From: Deefgea tanakiae | Lineage (GTDB): Bacteria; Pseudomonadota; Gammaproteobacteria; Burkholderiales; Chitinibacteraceae | Length of the DNA: 64,000 nucleotides | Direction of reading: 5' to 3' | NCBI RefSeq assembly: GCF_019665765.1 | Contig: NZ_CP081150.1 | Span: forward strand, 1,116,001 to 1,180,000 | Shown: positions 44,985 to 53,892 of the stretch, one piece after another | Position numbering within the stretch: the stretch's first letter is position 1 | Layout of the letters: every line of letters starts with the position of its first letter | The notes under the pieces: model-generated | The model's input: only the letters and a program-made list of their open reading frames with translations | Told to the model about the DNA's origin: nothing | The model's database searches: none | Translations under genes and position numbers: made by a program

Positions 44985-46187
44985 ATGAGCAAACAGATTC
45001 AAGAAGCTTATATCGTCGCCGCGGTGCGAACCCCAGTTGGCAAAGCGCCGCGCGGCATGTTGAAAGGTGTGCGGCCAGATGATTTGTTGGCACATGTTCT
45101 TAAAGCCGCGATGGCGCAAGTGCCGTCGCTGGATCCCTCTTTGGTGTCGGATGTGGTCGCGGGTTGTGCGATGCCTGAGGGCGAACAAGGGATGAATGTG
45201 GCGCGGATTGGTGCGCTGTTGGCGGGTCTACCCAATACGGTGGGCGGCATTACGATTAATCGTTTTTGCTCGTCTGGGATTAATGCGGTATCGCTGGCGG
45301 CGGACAAAATCCGTCTTGGTGAAGCCGATGTGATGATTGCCGCCGGCACTGAATCGATGTCGATGGTGCCAATGGGCGGCAATAAATTGTCACTTGGCGC
45401 AAGTATTTACGAAACCGATGAGAATGTCGCGATTGCCTACGGCATGGGTTTGACGGCGGAAAAAGTCGCGCAGCAATGGCAGGTGAGCCGCGAGGATCAA
45501 GATGCGTTTGCGGTTGAATCGCATCGCCGTGCATTGGCTGCAACAGCGACGGGTAAGTTTGCTGCTGAAATCGCACCGCTGGATGTGACGTATCGCATCC
45601 CGAATCTAGCAACGGGCGAAGTTGAGCTAGTAAATAAAACGCTGTTGCAAGATGAAGGCCCGCGAGCGGACACTAGCGCAGAAGGTTTGGCGAAGTTGAA
45701 AACCGTGTTTGCGGCGAAGGGAAGTGTCACGGCAGGTAATAGCTCGCAAATGTCAGATGGCGCAGCGGCTTTGATTTTGGTTTCAGAAAAAATACTCAAA
45801 GAATTTAATCTGGTGCCATTGGCCAAGTACGTCACTTTTGCTGTGAAAGGCGTTCCACCTGAAATTATGGGTATTGGCCCGAAAGAGGCGATTCCAGCTG
45901 CGCTGAAGCAAGCGGGCTTGAATTTGTCTGATTTGGCATGGATTGAGCTCAATGAAGCATTTGCCGCGCAAGCTTTGGCGGTGAGTCGTGATTTGAGCTT
46001 GGATATGTCCATCGTTAATCCACATGGTGGCGCGATTGCCTTAGGCCATCCGCTGGGGGCAACTGGCGCGATTCGTGCGGCAACGGCAATTCACGGCCTG
46101 CGCGGCCAAGGTAAATCGGGCTACGCGATGGTGACAATGTGTATTGGCACCGGGATGGGCGCAGCAGGGATTTTGCAGGTTTTGTAA
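44985..46187 (+). CDS. fadA: Acetyl-CoA acyltransferase (3-ketoacyl-CoA thiolase)
   Basis: Thiolytic last step of beta-oxidation. 400-residue thiolase: nucleophile cysteine in NRFCSSGINAVSLAADKI (about 93), histidine in WIELNEAFAAQALAV-downstream segment and NPHGGAIALGHPLGATGA, second cysteine in MCIGTGMGAAGIL. SD AGGAGC about 10 bases upstream of ATG 44985. It is downstream of fadB across the palindromic element and ends at a strong terminator, closing the fad operon. Confidence 0.95.
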   Translation: MSKQIQEAYIVAAVRTPVGKAPRGMLKGVRPDDLLAHVLKAAMAQVPSLDPSLVSDVVAGCAMPEGEQGMNVARIGALLAGLPNTVGGITINRFCSSGINAVSLAADKIRLGEADVMIAAGTESMSMVPMGGNKLSLGASIYETDENVAIAYGMGLTAEKVAQQWQVSREDQDAFAVESHRRALAATATGKFAAEIAPLDVTYRIPNLATGEVELVNKTLLQDEGPRADTSAEGLAKLKTVFAAKGSVTAGNSSQMSDGAAALILVSEKILKEFNLVPLAKYVTFAVKGVPPEIMGIGPKEAIPAALKQAGLNLSDLAWIELNEAFAAQALAVSRDLSLDMSIVNPHGGAIALGHPLGATGAIRAATAIHGLRGQGKSGYAMVTMCIGTGMGAAGILQVL

Positions 46188-46209
46188 TTTAACTCACTGT
46201 CTCAATGAT

Positions 46210-46245
46210 AAAGCCCGTGTCTTGTGTGGATTACGGGCTTTTTTT
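46210..46245 (+). terminator. Terminator after fadA
   Basis: Stem AAAGCCCGT (46210-46218) / ACGGGCTTT (46233-46241), 14-base loop, then T-run to 46245. It directly precedes the ribosome site (GGAGC) of the next gene, so that gene may be read mainly by readthrough or from a start inside this region. Confidence 0.85.
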
Positions 46246-46255
46246 GGAGCTAAAA

Positions 46256-46831
46256 ATGAAAAAAACGCTACTTTGCTCAATTTTTTCAGCATTAGTATGG
46301 TTGCCTCTGGCTGTGCAAGCCGTTGAAGTGTCTGGGGTAAATGTGCCTGAGAAGGTGGCTGCGGCTGAAGGCACTTTGCATTTGAATGGTGCGGGCGTGC
46401 GCAAGAAAATGATGTTTGAGGTTTATGTGGCATCTTTGTATGTAACGCAGAAGTCGGCTGATGCAGTTGCTGTGCTGGGATCTAATGCACCGCGTCGAAT
46501 GCAATTGACGATGTTGCGTAATGTGGAAGCGGCTAGTCTCTATCAGGCTTTGCTTGATGGTTTGCAAGCGAATTTGTCGGCAGGTCAGCTTAAAGAACTC
46601 GCTCCCAAAGTTGCAGAGCTGGAAAAAATATTTGCCGAGATAAAGAGCGTAAGCAAGGGTGATGTCATTGTGCTTGATTTTATTCCGAGTCAGGGTAGCA
46701 AGGTTTCGGTGCGCGGACGGGCGATGGGGGTGATCGAAGGGGATGTGTTTGCCAATGCATTGTTGTCGATCTGGCTAGGTAGGGTGCCAGTGAGTGAGGA
46801 TTTGAAAAAGGGCTTGTTGGGTAAGGGTTAA
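46256..46831 (+). CDS. Chalcone isomerase-like periplasmic protein
   Basis: A 191-residue protein with a signal peptide (MKKTLLCSIFSALVWLPLAVQA, cleavage before VEV). It has the chalcone-isomerase-like fold pattern LNGAGVRKKMMFEVYVASLYVTQKS, MQLTMLRNVEAASLYQAL, and FANALLSIWLGRVPVSEDLKKGLLG at the end. Bacterial relatives of this family are fatty-acid-binding or of unknown function. The next-door fad operon makes lipid binding attractive but unproven. ATG 46256 has GGAG six bases upstream. Confidence 0.88.
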   Translation: MKKTLLCSIFSALVWLPLAVQAVEVSGVNVPEKVAAAEGTLHLNGAGVRKKMMFEVYVASLYVTQKSADAVAVLGSNAPRRMQLTMLRNVEAASLYQALLDGLQANLSAGQLKELAPKVAELEKIFAEIKSVSKGDVIVLDFIPSQGSKVSVRGRAMGVIEGDVFANALLSIWLGRVPVSEDLKKGLLGKG

Positions 46832-47018
46832 TTGGGTGGTGGAGTCGGGGTGGCGCAGGTGCGTTACCCTGATTTTTGCTACGTTCTTGTATGTGTTGGT
46901 TCTGTAGTATTGCTACATTTGAAATTTGTTTGTTTTGTGTTTGTTACGGTTTTTGTTGTTGATATATAAAGATAATATTAAAATTTTTGTACTTGTTGTT
47001 ACTTATTGTGGTTAAATT

Positions 47019-47039
47019 TTAGGTAGTAATATTACCTAA
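47019..47039. promoter_or_regulatory. Palindromic site upstream of the small ORF
   Basis: TTAGGTA (47019-47025) / TACCTAA (47033-47039) with a 7-base spacer; GTAATATTAC inside is itself a perfect palindrome. It lies just upstream of the possible -35 at 47044 and could bind a dimeric regulator. Confidence 0.4.
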
Positions 47040-47043
47040 TGAC

Positions 47044-47072
47044 TTGCGTTGTTTTCGTAGTTTTGATAAAGT
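47044..47072 (+). promoter_or_regulatory. Possible promoter of the small-ORF transcript
   Basis: TTGCGT (47044-47049) and TAAAGT (47067-47072) with 17-base spacing; alternative -10 GATAAA at 47065-47070. Moderate match to the sigma-70 pattern. Transcription would begin near 47079. Confidence 0.35.
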
Positions 47073-47134
47073 ACGTCCATCGAAGTAGTAATGCAAAGCC
47101 AGCGAGATAGCTGGTTAACTTTAGGAGAATCACC

Positions 47135-47227
47135 ATGCGTACATTAGTCAAAATGATTAAAAATTTCGAATTCCAACAACAGTTGCTAGTTAAATCACGC
47201 GGTTGGCAGCTGACATTGAATCGCTAA
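47135..47227 (+). CDS. Candidate 30-residue small protein
   Basis: ATG 47135 to TAA 47227 with AGGAG at 47123-47127, seven bases upstream: one of the best ribosome sites in the window. The product has 30 residues, starts MRTLVKMIKNFEFQQQLLVK, ends GWQLTLNR, is basic and has no membrane segment. It is framed by a possible promoter and a strong terminator at 47301, so it looks like an independent short transcript. No family is recognised. Alternatives: a leader peptide for tamA, or a small RNA in which the ORF is incidental. Confidence 0.5.
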   Translation: MRTLVKMIKNFEFQQQLLVKSRGWQLTLNR

Positions 47228-47300
47228 GCGATACACGGTTTTTTGTAGCACCCTGTAGTAACCGCGACGAAAGTTGCGTTATCGACTCCATCCTCCTGTG

Positions 47301-47349
47301 CCCGACTCTGATTTGCATCTCTTGATGCAAAACAAGTCGGGATTTTTTT
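47301..47349 (+). terminator. Strong terminator after the small ORF
   Basis: Two-tier hairpin: outer CCCGACT (47301-47307) / AGTCGGG (47335-47341), inner TTTGCATC (47312-47319) / GATGCAAA (47324-47331) with a TCTT loop, then a run of seven T. It lies 74 bases after the small ORF and about 80 before tamA, so it should end a short transcript of roughly 270 bases. Confidence 0.85.
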
Positions 47350-47429
47350 GTTCAAATTTTGGATTCACTTGAGCGGTTAAGCTGCAATTTTGGTAAAGTC
47401 GGGTTTTACTTTTTGTCTTGGTTTTTTGC

Positions 47430-49196
47430 TTGAAAATCCAATCTTTATTTAGTGCGTTTTGTTTGGCGACGGTTGCAGTCCATTCGACAGCTCAAGCAGC
47501 AACTGAGGTTGAAGCGCCATTTACCTTTCGGATTGATTTGCGTGCGCCTTCGGCGGTGTCTTCTTTGCTGGAGCGCCATTTGGAAATCTTTGCACTCCGC
47601 AATAATCCACGAAACTCCCCTGAGCAACTCAATCATGCGATTGAAAATCTACCCGTTTCAGTCGCTAACCTGCTGGAAACGGAGGGTTACTTCAACTCCA
47701 AAACACAGGCACGTTTAGAGCAAAGTACTGATCGCAATCTGGTCGTGATCGAAGTCGAGCCTGGCCCTGTAGCGATCATTAAAGAGGCTCAGCTCCATGT
47801 TGCTGGTGCGATCCACGATAATCCAGACCGTTTGGCCGTGCTGGAGCAGCGATTTAATAATCGAGCAGATGAATTGATCGGTGAGCCTTTTACTCAGCGA
47901 TCGTGGGATGAACTCAAGCGCCGGAGCTTGGCTTCATTTTTAGCGCGTGATTATCCTGCTAGCAAAATGACCGATAGCAGAGCGGAAATCGACCCTGAAA
48001 TCAACACGGCAAATTTTAGAATTGATATCGATAGTGGGCCTTTGTTTGTTTTTGGGGCGACTGAGGTTCGTGGTTTGAACCATTTTCCAGAAAGCTTAGT
48101 GCGAGATCGAGTTCAAATTAATCCAGGGGAAGCCTATCGCCGGAATGACTTAATCGATTTGCAAACTGAATTGCAAAATATGCCGCACTTTTCATCGGTT
48201 TTGGTGGACGTTGATTTGCCTGAGTCGGAGCCCTTTATAGCGCCGATCCATATTAATGTACAAGAGGCACCACTCAATCGCATCACTAGTAATATCGGTT
48301 TTAACACGAATGTGGGTGCTCAAATTGGTGTTGCATATCGACATTTAAATTTACTAGACCGAGCGTGGATATTTAATTCGAGTTTTCAATTAACCCAAAA
48401 AGAACAATCAGTCAGTACGGGGGTTACGCTGCCACGTGGAACTGACGGCTGGGAGCATAGTGCCAACTTGGATTATTTAAGATCAGATATTCAAGGCTTT
48501 CTCTCTGAAACGTATCGAACAGGTCTATCGCGCAATAAAATCGAGGGCGATATTGAGCGCTTTATGTCTGTTCAGTATGTAACAGAAAGTCGTGAATTAA
48601 ATGATGGAACAACCAGTAATCCGAAATCTTTAACCGCTAATTTTCGCTGGATACAGCGCAAATTGGATAGTAAAAAAGACCCAAAAAATGGTTACTTAGC
48701 ATTGGCAGAAATTGGCGGCGCTAGTGAGTATCTATTGAGCGATGTGAGTTTTGTTCGCATGTACGGTAACGGTATTTTATACAATAAAATTGGCAAAGAA
48801 GGCGTTCTGCTGCTGCGTTTAGAGGTCGGTGAAACATTCAGTCAGGATGTTTTCGGTGTGCCTTCTGATGCCTTGTTCCGTGCGGGTGGGGTCGGTTCAG
48901 TTCGGGGCTATGCCTATCAATCTTTAGGGGTGCCTGCTGGTGGATCAACTGCGCCGGGTCAGGTGCTTGCGACTTCTACCATTGAATATCAGCATCCAAT
49001 TGCACCAGATTGGCGCGGCGCGGTCTTTTTTGATTATGGTGATGCGGCCTTAGATTGGCAGAGTTTTGATGCAGTGGGTGGGGTTGGTATCGGTGCCAGG
49101 TGGCAAAGTCCGGTGGGACAAATTGGTGCCGATTTAGCTTACGGATTAGAGTCAAAGAAAGTACGTTTTGAATTCGCAATGGGTTTAGCTTTTTAA
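47430..49196 (+). CDS. tamA: Translocation and assembly module protein TamA (Omp85 family)
   Basis: Outer-membrane Omp85 protein that works with TamB in envelope assembly and lipid transport. N-terminal signal peptide ending STAQAA, then three POTRA-type domains (about 30-265: ETEGYFNSKTQARLE, VRGLNHFPESLVRDRVQINPGEAYRRNDL), then a 16-strand barrel with the Omp85 motif RAGGVGSVRGYAYQSLG and a C-terminal FEFAMGLAF ending in phenylalanine. About 589 residues. The start is uncertain: the frame has no ATG near, and TTG 47430 (next to KIQSLFSAF) or TTG 47418 are the choices. The stop overlaps tamB by one base. Confidence 0.92.
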   Translation: MKIQSLFSAFCLATVAVHSTAQAATEVEAPFTFRIDLRAPSAVSSLLERHLEIFALRNNPRNSPEQLNHAIENLPVSVANLLETEGYFNSKTQARLEQSTDRNLVVIEVEPGPVAIIKEAQLHVAGAIHDNPDRLAVLEQRFNNRADELIGEPFTQRSWDELKRRSLASFLARDYPASKMTDSRAEIDPEINTANFRIDIDSGPLFVFGATEVRGLNHFPESLVRDRVQINPGEAYRRNDLIDLQTELQNMPHFSSVLVDVDLPESEPFIAPIHINVQEAPLNRITSNIGFNTNVGAQIGVAYRHLNLLDRAWIFNSSFQLTQKEQSVSTGVTLPRGTDGWEHSANLDYLRSDIQGFLSETYRTGLSRNKIEGDIERFMSVQYVTESRELNDGTTSNPKSLTANFRWIQRKLDSKKDPKNGYLALAEIGGASEYLLSDVSFVRMYGNGILYNKIGKEGVLLLRLEVGETFSQDVFGVPSDALFRAGGVGSVRGYAYQSLGVPAGGSTAPGQVLATSTIEYQHPIAPDWRGAVFFDYGDAALDWQSFDAVGGVGIGARWQSPVGQIGADLAYGLESKKVRFEFAMGLAF

Positions 49197-52100
49197 TGTC
49201 GATTAAGCATATTGAAACGTCAGAGTCCAACACTGAGGCAGTGGAGTCTACTTCTGAGCCTTCACAACAAGCGAAAAAAAAGCCACATAAGTATGGTGTG
49301 GCTCGGCGCGTTATTCGTGGCGTCGTTTGGGGGACGATATGCAGCATTGCACTTACCGTGGTGGTGCTGGCTAGCATTTTGACTTGGCTTGATTCTGACC
49401 ATGGGCGTGCACGTTTAGTTGAGGTCATTAATCGCAGTGGTGTTGTGACATTAAAGTCTTTGCAAGGATCGTTTTGGTCTCGTCTTGAAGTCAAAGATTT
49501 ACGTGTTGATACTACTGACGTTGAAGTGAAGTTAAATTATGGTGTATTGGGCTGGACGCCATATTCTGTATTCGTTAGAAAGCTATACCTTAATGAGCTT
49601 AGTTTAGATGTGTTGCAAATCAAACTGAAGCCACAGCCCCCAATGAAAGAGGTAAGCCCGCCACCAACTCAGTTGACGTTGCCATTTAGTCTGCGGGTCA
49701 TTCAGTTAAAAATCGCTCAATTAGATATTTCCGACGCACCTTTGCTCAAAGATATTCAGGCGAGTCTTGATAGTGATGGGGAGTCACACCGCTTGAGTGT
49801 GCAGCAAATTCGTGCGCCACAAGGCACGCTCAGCGCCGCGCTCAATTTGAATGGCATTGCGCCATTTGCAACGGCGGGTTCTTTTGTTTTGGCCGGAGAG
49901 CTTGAAAAAAGGACATTAACCGCCGTTGGTCATGTAGTGGGTGATTTACGCGCTCTAGCTGTTAAAGCAGATTTAACGGCAGAGCAAGTGACTGCCAATG
50001 TGGACGTGAAGCTCGATGTGTTTGCGCCGCATGCTTACCAGATTGTGCAGCATGGACATGCACGTTTAAATCAAATTAATCCCGCAGCCTTTCATCCGTC
50101 CGCACCAAAAGCAAGAATCAACGCCGATTTGGATGTGAAGCCCACTGCTGATGGCGCAAGCATTAAGCTAAGTCTTCAAAATCAGGTACTTGATAGTTTA
50201 GATCGACAAGGCTTGCCTTTGCGCAGCTTGAACGCGCAGTTGCAGTTGAAGGGAGAAGCACTAGAAATTCAGAGCCTGCTCGCGCAATTGAGCGGCAATG
50301 GCCGAGTGACGGCAAACGGTAGAATTTTTAATGAACAGTTAGATCTAAAAGTAGGATTGCAAGGGATCGATCCTGCGTTGTTGTGGTCGCCGCAGCCGGC
50401 TAGTCAAATGGCGGGTTCATTGGCGATAAAAGGGCCATGGCTCGCGCCGGACGTTAAAGGGCAGTTGTCTGACGCTCGCTTCAAGGCTGTCGCTTCCATT
50501 GATATGGGGTGGATTAGACCCGATCAACAACGACGGATCGCAGTTCGCCGCTTGGAGTTAAGCCGCGCTGGCAGTCAGGTTTTGGCGAGCGGTGAGGTTA
50601 ATTTGTTGTCGCCGTTTGATTTTAAGCTTAATGCGGAATTGCAAAGATTTAACCCTGCAGATTACTTTTCGGTACCAGCGGGGCGTATTGGTGGCAATTT
50701 CGTCGCCAATGGGCGGGTCGAGCCTCGTCTACTGGTCGATTTAAATTACAACTTGCGAGATAGTCAGTTTAATGGCGAGTCATTAACTGGGCAGGGGCAA
50801 TTGAAACTCACTGATAATCAGCTCCAAGATAGCCAATTGTGGCTGGCATTGGGCGCCAACCGTGTTGATGTAAAGGGCGCACTAGGTCAAGTGAATGATA
50901 AGTTGAGTTACCAACTTCATTTACCTAACTTGGCCGTTATCGGTAAAGGATTCTCTGGATTGGTTGATGGTCAGGGTGTCTTGTCGGGGCCATTGAATGC
51001 CTTGCAAATTCAAGGAGATCTTAAGGTTCAGCAGCTTAAAACGCCATGGGATATGAGCATTAAGCAGGCTGATATTCATGCGGATGTGCCATCTGATTTG
51101 CAGCGGCCGTTGAAGGTGCAGCTGAATTTGACTGAGTTGCGACTGGCTGAGACTGTGATCGATAAAGTCAATTTACTGGCTACTGGTACACGTAGTTCAC
51201 ATGAATTGACGCTGTCCGCGAGTGGTCAACATCAAAAACAAGCTTTGTTGCTTAATACCGTGCTGCAGGGCTCATTGAATGACGCTTTTTTGTGGCAAGG
51301 CAAAATTAAAAATTTTGACGGTAAAGCCTTTGTGCCATTTCAGTTGATGTCGCCAATGGCTTTAACGGTCTCTGCTGAACAATTTCAACTCGGTGCTGGT
51401 GAGCTAAACCTCGGGCAGAGTAGTGTAAAAATTAATAATGTGGAGTGGCATCAAGGCATCATTAACACTAGCGGCGAGTTAAAACGCATCGTTCTGGCCG
51501 ATTGGTTGCCTTTGATGGGTAATAAAGATATTAAAACTGATCTGGTACTGGCAGGCGGGTGGTCACTAAAACAAGACCATGCCATCAATGGTCAGCTAAA
51601 TATCAAGCGCATTAGTGGCGATGTCGGTTTGCAGAGTAATGGTACGGCAAGCCAAGCATTTCAGATGAGTGAATTGCAATTGGCAGCCAAAATCACCAAT
51701 AACCAACTAAATATACAAAGCAGTATGAAAGCTCCGCGTCTGGGGATTGCTGATTTTAATTTGTCTGCGCTACTGGATCCGCATACCTTGCAAGTGGCAG
51801 AAAACAGTGCTTTAACGATGGGTTTGCGTAGTGACTTGCCGGATTTGAGTTTGTTGTCCCCATTTATGGGGCCGTCCATTCAATTGGCGGGTAATGCAAA
51901 AATTAGCGTGCAACGAGTTGCTCAGTCTGGTGTGGTGAGTATGACGGGAGGGGTGCAAGGCTCTGGCTTGGCGCTTCGTGATGCGAGCACGGGCATCCGT
52001 ATGACGGATGGTCAGTTGGATATTGCTCTTTCTAATCAGCAAATCCAATTGCGTACTTTGCGCTTTAAAGGTGGCAAGGGCGAGCTTACAGGGTCGGGCG

Positions 52101-53080
52101 TGATTGAGTTGGGCGATGCAGGCTTGGTTGGTTCGGCCAAATTAAAAGCCAATCAATTCACCTTAATCAGTAAGCCGGATATGTTACTGGTGATGAGTGG
52201 TCAGGGCGCGATTGAGTTTAGGGATGGCACTTTGCAAATTAACGGGCAGTTTGTCGCTGATGAAGGGGATATTCAGTTCGTTTCGAATGAAGTGCCGCGT
52301 CTTTCTTCGGATGTCGTGGTGTTGGGGCGTGAACGCAAAGAAACGAGCCGCACCTTGCCGATGAATGTTGAAGTGGCGGTGGACCTAGGCAACAACTTCC
52401 GCTTCCGTGGTTATGGTTTGGATGCTGAGTTGATTGGTCAATTGCGTTTGCGAGCTCAAGCCAGTCAGCCTTTGCGTGCCAATGGCACAGTGAGTGTGGA
52501 CAAAGGTACTTTCCGTGCTTATGGCCGCACCTTGGATATTGAACGAGGGGTCTTGTCGTTTATTGGTCCACTCGATAATCCGGGTTTGGATGTGTTGGCG
52601 ATACGCCGTAATCAAGCGGTAGAGGCGGGTGTGCGCGTACAAGGTAGTGCTCAATCGCCACGAGTGACTCTTTTCTCTGAGCCTAATGTCCCCGATTCAG
52701 AAAAGTTGTCTTGGCTACTGTTTGGTCACGGCGTAGAAAATGTTGGCGGCGCTGATGGCGCTTTGCTATTGCAGTTGTTAAATTCAATGGCCACAGGAGA
52801 CGCAACCGGGCCAGGAGTAACAGGCAATATGCTTAGTGCGGTGGGTTTAGACGATGCGGGATATAGCTCGGTCAAAGAGGCTGATGGCAGCACGACGCAA
52901 GTGGTTTCGGTGACTAAACAATTGGCCCGCAATTTAAGTGTGTCACTTGAAAAAAGCTTTAACGGCTTGCGAGACGCGGTAAGTTTTTCTTTGCAACTAT
53001 CGAGAAACTGGTCGATTGTGTCGCGAATAGGGGTGGATTCCAGCTCGGTGAATATTAATTGGACGCGGCAGTTTGATTAG
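49196..53080 (+). CDS. tamB: Translocation and assembly module protein TamB
   Basis: A 1294-residue inner-membrane-anchored protein spanning the periplasm. N-terminal membrane helix at about 41-67 (VVWGTICSIALTVVVLASIL), then long beta-helical repeats that form a hydrophobic groove, and the DUF490/TamB C-terminal domain (EGDIQFVSNEVPRLSSDVVVLG, SRTLPMNVEVAVDLGNNFRFRGYGLDAEL in parts, PDSEKLSWLLFGHGVEN, NWSIVSRIGVDSSSVNINW). It uses ATG 49196 inside the tamA stop (TAATG), the usual tamA-tamB coupling. Similar in length to E. coli TamB (1259). Confidence 0.95.
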   Translation: MSIKHIETSESNTEAVESTSEPSQQAKKKPHKYGVARRVIRGVVWGTICSIALTVVVLASILTWLDSDHGRARLVEVINRSGVVTLKSLQGSFWSRLEVKDLRVDTTDVEVKLNYGVLGWTPYSVFVRKLYLNELSLDVLQIKLKPQPPMKEVSPPPTQLTLPFSLRVIQLKIAQLDISDAPLLKDIQASLDSDGESHRLSVQQIRAPQGTLSAALNLNGIAPFATAGSFVLAGELEKRTLTAVGHVVGDLRALAVKADLTAEQVTANVDVKLDVFAPHAYQIVQHGHARLNQINPAAFHPSAPKARINADLDVKPTADGASIKLSLQNQVLDSLDRQGLPLRSLNAQLQLKGEALEIQSLLAQLSGNGRVTANGRIFNEQLDLKVGLQGIDPALLWSPQPASQMAGSLAIKGPWLAPDVKGQLSDARFKAVASIDMGWIRPDQQRRIAVRRLELSRAGSQVLASGEVNLLSPFDFKLNAELQRFNPADYFSVPAGRIGGNFVANGRVEPRLLVDLNYNLRDSQFNGESLTGQGQLKLTDNQLQDSQLWLALGANRVDVKGALGQVNDKLSYQLHLPNLAVIGKGFSGLVDGQGVLSGPLNALQIQGDLKVQQLKTPWDMSIKQADIHADVPSDLQRPLKVQLNLTELRLAETVIDKVNLLATGTRSSHELTLSASGQHQKQALLLNTVLQGSLNDAFLWQGKIKNFDGKAFVPFQLMSPMALTVSAEQFQLGAGELNLGQSSVKINNVEWHQGIINTSGELKRIVLADWLPLMGNKDIKTDLVLAGGWSLKQDHAINGQLNIKRISGDVGLQSNGTASQAFQMSELQLAAKITNNQLNIQSSMKAPRLGIADFNLSALLDPHTLQVAENSALTMGLRSDLPDLSLLSPFMGPSIQLAGNAKISVQRVAQSGVVSMTGGVQGSGLALRDASTGIRMTDGQLDIALSNQQIQLRTLRFKGGKGELTGSGVIELGDAGLVGSAKLKANQFTLISKPDMLLVMSGQGAIEFRDGTLQINGQFVADEGDIQFVSNEVPRLSSDVVVLGRERKETSRTLPMNVEVAVDLGNNFRFRGYGLDAELIGQLRLRAQASQPLRANGTVSVDKGTFRAYGRTLDIERGVLSFIGPLDNPGLDVLAIRRNQAVEAGVRVQGSAQSPRVTLFSEPNVPDSEKLSWLLFGHGVENVGGADGALLLQLLNSMATGDATGPGVTGNMLSAVGLDDAGYSSVKEADGSTTQVVSVTKQLARNLSVSLEKSFNGLRDAVSFSLQLSRNWSIVSRIGVDSSSVNINWTRQFD

Positions 53081-53108
53081 TAAATCAATTGGATTTTAAT
53101 TTGTTGCG

Positions 53109-53834
53109 CTAAGGTGTGCGAGCTACGACCCAGACTTGCACATCGATAGCGCCGGCGGCTTTCAATGCTCTGGCCGCCGCATTTAAGCTTGCTCCGCTGG
53201 TCATCACATCATCAATCAAGGCAATGCGTTGTCCTGATAAGTCACCTTGGTAGTGAAAAGCTCCCCGCATATTTTGCCAGCGCGCATTAGCCGATAAACG
53301 TGCTTGGTGTTCAGTGTCTTTGATTCTCTGTAATCGTCCAATCTCTAAAGGAATTCTAAGCGCTGCTGCAACGGGTCGGGCAATCTCAAGTGCTTGATTA
53401 AAACCCCTTTCAACGAGGCGCGCGGGGTGTAGGGGGAGCGGGATAATCCGATCAATGCCTTGTTGTTCTGTGATGCAAGTGGCAAGAAACTCGCCAAGTG
53501 GCGGTAGAAGTGACCACTGCTTGGCAAACTTTGCGGCTTGAATTAAAGATGCAATCGGTTCGATGTATAAAAATGCCGCTTGGGTGTGATCAAAGGCCGG
53601 TTTGGCCTGCAAGCAAGCGCCACAGAAATGTCCTTGAGTGTTCACGTAACCGCAGCAGGGGCAGCTATCACTGGCAATCCATGGTGCTAGGCTTTGTTCG
53701 CATGGTTTGCAGAGGGAGTGGAGACTCGTTCCTGAGCAAAGCAGGCATTGATGTGGTGCAATGTAGTTGAAAAAATCAACGATAAAATTTGACAACTCTA
53801 CGCCTCCTTCGGACAATGCTTGTATTGTGTTCAT
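53109..53834 (-). CDS. comF: ComF family phosphoribosyltransferase-like protein
   Basis: A 241-residue ComF-family protein. N-terminal zinc-finger cysteines (CLLCSGTSLHSLCKPCEQSL, then CPCCGYVNTQGHFCGAC), then the PRT domain with IIPLPLHPARLVERGFNQALEIA and the PRPP-type loop IALIDDVMTSGASLNAAARAL. Family role: DNA uptake/transformation in naturally competent species; the enzyme activity is unproven. On the minus strand, divergent from bioB by about 50-60 bases, an arrangement widespread in proteobacteria. Confidence 0.93.
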   Translation of the reverse strand: MNTIQALSEGGVELSNFIVDFFNYIAPHQCLLCSGTSLHSLCKPCEQSLAPWIASDSCPCCGYVNTQGHFCGACLQAKPAFDHTQAAFLYIEPIASLIQAAKFAKQWSLLPPLGEFLATCITEQQGIDRIIPLPLHPARLVERGFNQALEIARPVAAALRIPLEIGRLQRIKDTEHQARLSANARWQNMRGAFHYQGDLSGQRIALIDDVMTSGASLNAAARALKAAGAIDVQVWVVARTP

Positions 53835-53892
53835 TTGCTGAGCTGGTTTAGTCAGTGGTGAATTGATTTAGTATTTAATCATTGTGGGAAAA

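Larger units (their letters stand above)
46832..47134. other. AT-rich intergenic region
   Basis: About 300 bases with no gene of normal size. It is rich in T with many TTTGT/TTGTT tracts between 46880 and 47010, much lower in G+C than its flanks. It holds the palindromic site at 47019-47039, a possible promoter at 47044-47072 and a small hairpin CCAGC-GAGATA-GCTGG (47099-47114) just before the small ORF. Confidence 0.6.

Noticed and set aside
45497-46012. 171-codon minus-strand frame inside fadA
   Set aside because: Fully antisense to the conserved thiolase; composition is that of a reversed reading of fadA.
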